Source: Clostridiales bacterium (lineage in GTDB: Bacteria; Bacillota; Clostridia; Christensenellales; Aristaeellaceae). From it: DNA of 9,492 nucleotides. Shown here piece after piece: positions 6,542-9,492 of the stretch. Position numbers and translations under genes: made by a program. Location of the stretch: NCBI GenBank assembly GCA_012513735.1, contig JAAZBR010000058.1, forward strand, positions 1 through 9,492, in the 5' to 3' direction. Each line of letters begins with the position of its first letter. Position 1 is the stretch's first letter. The notes under the pieces were generated by a model. That model was not told the origin of the DNA and did no database searches. It saw only the letters and a list, made by a program, of their open reading frames with translations.

Positions 6542-7552
6542 ATGAAGAAAACACTATCCCTGCTGTTGGCCGCAGCCCTGTTGTTCACCCTGACCGCTGC
6601 TGTTGTGCAGGCTGAAGATGCCATCAGCATCGGCGTTGTCTACAAGCAGAGCGGCAACCCCTTCTTTGAAGCCGGCGTCAAGGGCTTTGAGGAAGCTAAG
6701 GGCGAACTGGGCTTTACCTTTGAGCACAATGGCCCGGCCGATTCCTCCAACGAAGGCCAGATCCAGATCATCGAAGGCTACATCCAGAAGGGTGTGGACG
6801 CCATTGCTATTTCCGCCAACGATGCGGCGGGCGTTGTCAGCGTTCTGCAGTCTGCCAAGGAAAAGGGCATCAAGGTGGTGTCCTGGGACAGCAAGGTCAA
6901 TGCGGAAGGCCGCGACCTGAACATTGACCCCAGCGTAGCCCAGAACATCGGTCGCGTGCAGATTGAGGAGATCGCCAAGCAGATCGGCGGCGAAGGCCAG
7001 ATTGCCATTCTGTCCGCCGGCGCCACCATGGACAACCAGAATACCTGGATCAGCTACATGAAGGAAGAGCTCAAGAAGCCTGAGTACGCCAAGATCGAGC
7101 TGGTCACCACCGTGTACGGCGATGACCTGACCGACAAGTCCTACCAGGAAATGCAAGGCTTGATCAACTCCTACCCCGACCTGAAGGGCGTCATCTCTCC
7201 CACCACCGTGGGCATTGCGGCGGCGGCCACCTGCATCAAGGACAACGGCCTCACCGGCAAGATCAAGCTGACCGGTCTGGGCCTGCCCAGCGAGATGGCA
7301 GACTACATCAAGGACGGCACCTGCGAGGCCATGTTCCTGTGGAACCCCATTGATCTGGGCTACACGGCGGCCTATGCCAGCGTTGCACTGGTCAAGGGCA
7401 CCATCACCGGCGCTGCGGGCGAAAGCTTTGAGGCCGGCCGCCTGGGCAAGAAGGAGATCATGGATGCCGGCGACGGCGGCACCTTCACGCTGGTAGGCGA
7501 CCCCTTCCGCTTCACTGCAGAAAACATTGATGACTGGAAGGACGTGTACTGA
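6542..7552 (+). CDS. rhaS: Rhamnose-binding protein of the ABC importer (RhaS, periplasmic-binding family)
   Basis: Secreted substrate-binding protein that delivers rhamnose to the permease pair. The 336-residue protein has a classic signal peptide: MKK, a hydrophobic core at about 5-22, and an AxA-like signal peptidase I site after VQA (24). The mature part is a type I periplasmic-binding fold (Peripla_BP_4) starting AISIGVVYKQSGNPFF (27-42). Stretches typical of the rhamnose-binding RhaS group are ISPTTVGIAAAA (218-229), GLGLPSEM (245-252) and FLWNPIDLGYTAAYA (265-279). There is no lipobox cysteine in the signal region, unusual for a monoderm binding protein. The start at 6542 has AAGGAG at 6528-6533, 8 bases away, and is where the signal peptide begins; a 39-codon extension back into the permease gene is unlikely. 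The family is related to the AI-2 binding protein LsrB, but the neighbours point to rhamnose. Not to be confused with the E. coli regulator RhaS. Confidence 0.93.
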   Translation: MKKTLSLLLAAALLFTLTAAVVQAEDAISIGVVYKQSGNPFFEAGVKGFEEAKGELGFTFEHNGPADSSNEGQIQIIEGYIQKGVDAIAISANDAAGVVSVLQSAKEKGIKVVSWDSKVNAEGRDLNIDPSVAQNIGRVQIEEIAKQIGGEGQIAILSAGATMDNQNTWISYMKEELKKPEYAKIELVTTVYGDDLTDKSYQEMQGLINSYPDLKGVISPTTVGIAAAATCIKDNGLTGKIKLTGLGLPSEMADYIKDGTCEAMFLWNPIDLGYTAAYASVALVKGTITGAAGESFEAGRLGKKEIMDAGDGGTFTLVGDPFRFTAENIDDWKDVY

Positions 7553-7602
7553 TTCTGCGGATGCCTGATCGTTTTCCCCGGCAGGACGGGCCAATTATCT
7601 TA

Positions 7603-7628
7603 CCAGTTTGATACGTTGTAACAACTGG
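7603..7628 (+). other. Inverted repeats just before the aldolase leader hairpin
   Basis: CCAGTT (7603-7608) can pair with AACTGG (7623-7628). Alternatively GTTGT-A-ACAAC (7615-7625) is a small palindrome on its own. The last two bases of the AACTGG arm (7627-7628) are also the first two of the large stem at 7627-7657, so the foldings partly compete. This may be an operator, a switchable leader, or chance. Confidence 0.25.
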
Positions 7629-7657
7629 CGCACGGGCGGATAAACCGCCCGTGCGCC
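7627..7657 (+). other. Strong hairpin abutting the aldolase ribosome binding site
   Basis: A perfect 13-bp GC-rich stem (7627-7639 with 7645-7657) closes a 5-base loop (ATAAA). It ends three bases before the GAGGA ribosome binding site (7661-7665) of the next gene. No T-tract follows on the + strand, so it is not a standard intrinsic terminator. Likely roles are a 3' mRNA stabiliser for the binding-protein transcript, a processing site, or a control element for the downstream genes. The rest of the 117-base gap shows no convincing promoter. Confidence 0.7.
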
Positions 7658-7669
7658 CACGAGGATGAC

Positions 7670-8728
7670 ATGGATTTCTTTGAACAGCATGGGCAAAAGC
7701 TGGCGGCATTCAGCCGCCTAAGCGGCGTTTTGGGGGCAAGGGCCGACTATGTGCAGGGCGGGGGCGGCAATACCTCGGTCAAATTGGACAACCGGCTGAT
7801 GGCCATCAAGGCGTCCGGCTTCATGCTGTCCGATATCACGCCGCGGCAGGCCTACGCAGTGCTGGACTATGAGCAGCTGCGTCGCTTCTACCTGGAACAG
7901 GATCCCCGAGATTTGCAGGATGTGGAAGCCATGGGCAGCGCCGAAGCCAAGGCCAGCACTCTCGGCATCGAGGGGCTGTCTGCGCTGCGGCCTTCGGTGG
8001 AAGCCGGCTTTCACTCTCTGTTGGACGGCTTTGTGGCGCACACCCACAGCGTGTGGGGTAACCTGGCCGCCTGCAGCGGCGAGGCGGGGGCCATTTTGCA
8101 GGAAGTGTTGAAAGGGGCGAACTACGGCTATGCCCTGGTGCCCTATGTGGATCCGGGCGCACGGCTGACCTTTGAAATCCGGGATGCCCTGCGCAGGGCG
8201 CAGCAGAAGGGGGAAAGGCAGCCGGCGGTGCTGCTGATGCAGAACCACGGGCCCATTGTGCACCACGACGACCCGGATGCATGCCTGCGCATCCACGAGG
8301 ACATGAACCTGCGCATTGCCAGCCACCTGGGCCTGCGCTTTGAAGATTTTCCCCAGGCGCGCATTGAGCAGGACGGCGCCGAGGGCTGGCGCTCGGCCAC
8401 TCCCTGGCTGTGGAAGCTTCTGTGCGGCAACCGCTACCCGGACAGTCTGCTGCTCAACGAGCCCCTGTACCCCGATCAAATGGTGTTTTTCCGCAATACT
8501 TTGGGGGAGAAGATGACCATCGACCGGGCCACCGGGCATGTGCACTATGCCCTACCCCGCCAAAGCGCCCAGACCCTGGAGGAGACGCTGTGCGCCGTGC
8601 TCTTCATCCATGAGACCCTGGCGCGCCTCAACCTGCCGCTGGTTGCCATGGGCCAGGAGGCACAGCAGTTCATCAACGGCTGGGAGAGCGAGAAATACAG
8701 AAAAAGCCTGTCGGAGGGATCGCGATGA
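7670..8728 (+). CDS. Class II aldolase, RhaE-like (probable rhamnulose-1-phosphate aldolase)
   Basis: Predicted cytoplasmic zinc aldolase; likely substrate L-rhamnulose 1-phosphate, giving dihydroxyacetone phosphate and L-lactaldehyde. The 352-residue protein has an N-terminal class II aldolase domain (about 8-225) with GGGGNTSVK at 30-38, catalytic-type Glu111 in PSVEAGFH, zinc ligands His124 and His126 in VAHTHSVWGN, and His193 in QNHG; the active site appears complete. The remaining 130 residues (EPLYPDQMVF at 264-273, WESEKYRK at 338-345) match the region that, as I recall, follows the aldolase domain in fused RhaEW/YuxG proteins (COG3347), which continue into a short-chain dehydrogenase. 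Here the protein stops first, so no dehydrogenase domain is present. It differs in layout from the tandem aldolase at 6-1301 and from E. coli RhaD. GAGG at 7661-7664 is 5 bases before the ATG. The stop overlaps rhaB in ATGA, which supports a shared pathway. Exact substrate is inferred. Confidence 0.85.
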   Translation: MDFFEQHGQKLAAFSRLSGVLGARADYVQGGGGNTSVKLDNRLMAIKASGFMLSDITPRQAYAVLDYEQLRRFYLEQDPRDLQDVEAMGSAEAKASTLGIEGLSALRPSVEAGFHSLLDGFVAHTHSVWGNLAACSGEAGAILQEVLKGANYGYALVPYVDPGARLTFEIRDALRRAQQKGERQPAVLLMQNHGPIVHHDDPDACLRIHEDMNLRIASHLGLRFEDFPQARIEQDGAEGWRSATPWLWKLLCGNRYPDSLLLNEPLYPDQMVFFRNTLGEKMTIDRATGHVHYALPRQSAQTLEETLCAVLFIHETLARLNLPLVAMGQEAQQFINGWESEKYRKSLSEGSR

Positions 8729-9492
8729 CCAATACCGCAAAACACGCCCAAACCGTTGACCTGTTGGCCTTCGACCTGGGCGCATCCAACGGCCGGGGCA
8801 TCCTGGGCCATTTTGATGGGGAACGCATCGCGCTGACCAGCGCCGGCCATTTTGAAAACAACTTCATTCCCGACGGAGAGCTGGGCTATTGGGATCTTCA
8901 GCATATCCTGGGCCAGATGAAGCTGTGTTTCCAGAAGGCCAAGGCCCTGGGCCATGCGCCTGCCTGCTTTGGCATCGACACCTGGGGGGTGGACTATGGC
9001 CTGCTGGACGCGGAGGGGCAGTTGATTGAAAACCCCCGTGCCTATCGGGTGGCCACCGACCGGGAGATGGAGGCCGCTTGGCAGAAGATCAGCAAGCGGC
9101 GGTTGTTTGAACTCAGCGGCATTGCTGCGCTGAACTTCAACACCGTGTACCAGCTGTACCGCCGGGTGCTGGCAAATGATCCTGCTCTGCAGAAGGCACG
9201 TACGCTGCTGTTAACGCCCGATCTTTTGGGGTATCTTCTTACCGGGGAGAAAAGCAGCGAGTACACCATGGCCACTACCACCGGCCTGCTGGATGTGCAT
9301 ACCAAGCAGTGGAGCACGGAGATCATGGAAGCGCTGTCTATTCCCCAGGGGATTTTTACGCAGATCGACCGGGCGGGCACCCTGCGCGGCAGGATGACGC
9401 AGCAGGTTGCCAATGCCTTGGGCATCGATCCTGTGCCCTTTGCGGCGGTGGGCACCCATGACACGGCCTCTGCGGTGGCTGCCATTCCCGGC
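8725..9492 (+). CDS. rhaB: Rhamnulokinase RhaB (partial, cut by window edge)
   Basis: Cytoplasmic FGGY-family kinase that phosphorylates L-rhamnulose at C1 with ATP. The first 256 codons are seen and the frame is open to the last base; about 230 more residues are expected, since the family is near 490 aa. Visible features: the N-terminal phosphate-binding motif DLGASNGRG at 17-25, GIDTWGVDYGLLD at 83-95 as in other rhamnulokinases, DLLGYLLTG at 166-174, and GTHDTASAVAAIP at 243-255, whose Asp246 matches the proposed catalytic base Asp237 of E. coli RhaB. The ATG at 8725 overlaps the preceding TGA as ATGA and has GGAGG at 8713-8717, 7 bases away. It sits directly after the aldolase gene, so kinase and aldolase are probably made together. 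Nothing appears broken in the part that is visible. Confidence 0.95.
   Translation, partial: MTNTAKHAQTVDLLAFDLGASNGRGILGHFDGERIALTSAGHFENNFIPDGELGYWDLQHILGQMKLCFQKAKALGHAPACFGIDTWGVDYGLLDAEGQLIENPRAYRVATDREMEAAWQKISKRRLFELSGIAALNFNTVYQLYRRVLANDPALQKARTLLLTPDLLGYLLTGEKSSEYTMATTTGLLDVHTKQWSTEIMEALSIPQGIFTQIDRAGTLRGRMTQQVANALGIDPVPFAAVGTHDTASAVAAIPG

Noticed and set aside
6554..7594. A 346-codon open frame on the minus strand opposite the binding-protein gene
   Set aside because: It mirrors the codons of a clear RhaS-family gene in GC-rich DNA, has no recognisable domain, and is low in complexity (rich in Gly, Ala, Leu, Val). It is a shadow frame.
7572..7600. Possible promoter in the gap before the RhaE-like aldolase (TTTTCC, 17 bases, TTATCT)
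   Set aside because: Both boxes match the consensus poorly, and readthrough from the upstream operon is a simpler source of transcription.
7627..7657. Calling the strong hairpin an intrinsic terminator
   Set aside because: No T-tract follows the stem; the sequence runs straight into a ribosome binding site, and terminating here would cut off the aldolase and kinase genes with no good promoter behind.
1..9492. Search for CRISPR arrays, insertion sequences, tRNA genes, toxin-antitoxin or defence genes
   Set aside because: No regularly spaced repeats, terminal inverted repeats with a transposase, cloverleaf-like sequence or defence-type protein was seen; the window is filled by sugar-use genes.

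Overview
The window is an L-rhamnose import and catabolism locus from a GC-rich bacterium, and every gene lies on the + strand. Strong AGGAGG-type Shine-Dalgarno sites, tightly overlapping genes, an ABC (CUT2-type) rhamnose importer instead of a proton symporter, and the mix of enzymes suggest a GC-rich member of the Bacillota, perhaps a gut Clostridia lineage. That placement is inference; there is no rRNA or phylogenetic marker here. No mobile element, CRISPR array, tRNA or phage gene was seen.

Layout. (1) 6-1301 encodes a tandem two-domain class II aldolase. It is closed by a strong intrinsic terminator at 1327-1358, so it forms the end of a separate transcription unit or stands alone. (2) 1302-1554 is a 253-base regulatory gap. 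It holds that terminator, a good extended -10 promoter (1403-1432) with an inverted repeat inside it, a second inverted repeat just upstream, and a leader of about 115 nt with several small hairpins. (3) 1555-7552 is a compact block: rhaA (L-rhamnose isomerase), then an ABC ATPase, two membrane permeases and a periplasmic-type binding protein of the RhaS family. The first four genes overlap each other by 1 to 8 bases; the binding protein follows after 53 bases. (4) 7553-7669 is a 117-base gap with a perfect 13-bp hairpin directly in front of the next ribosome binding site and no T-tract. (5) 7670-8728 encodes a second, different class II aldolase, resembling the aldolase half of the fused RhaEW (YuxG-type) enzymes. 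It overlaps by ATGA with (6) rhaB (rhamnulokinase), which runs off the right edge at 9492.

How the genes work together. The binding protein captures rhamnose outside the membrane, and the two permeases plus the ATPase import it. RhaA converts it to L-rhamnulose, RhaB phosphorylates that at C1, and a class II aldolase splits L-rhamnulose 1-phosphate into dihydroxyacetone phosphate and L-lactaldehyde. Both aldolase genes keep one complete zinc/catalytic site, so which one does this step cannot be settled from sequence alone. No lactaldehyde reductase or dehydrogenase, no rhamnose mutarotase and no regulator gene is visible; these would have to lie outside the window.

The pathway itself is known. 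The points most worth a second look are the tandem aldolase whose second half has lost its catalytic glutamate and two of three zinc ligands, the presence of two unlike aldolases with one looking like a RhaE half without its dehydrogenase partner, the hairpin abutting the second aldolase's ribosome binding site, and a binding protein with no lipobox cysteine.
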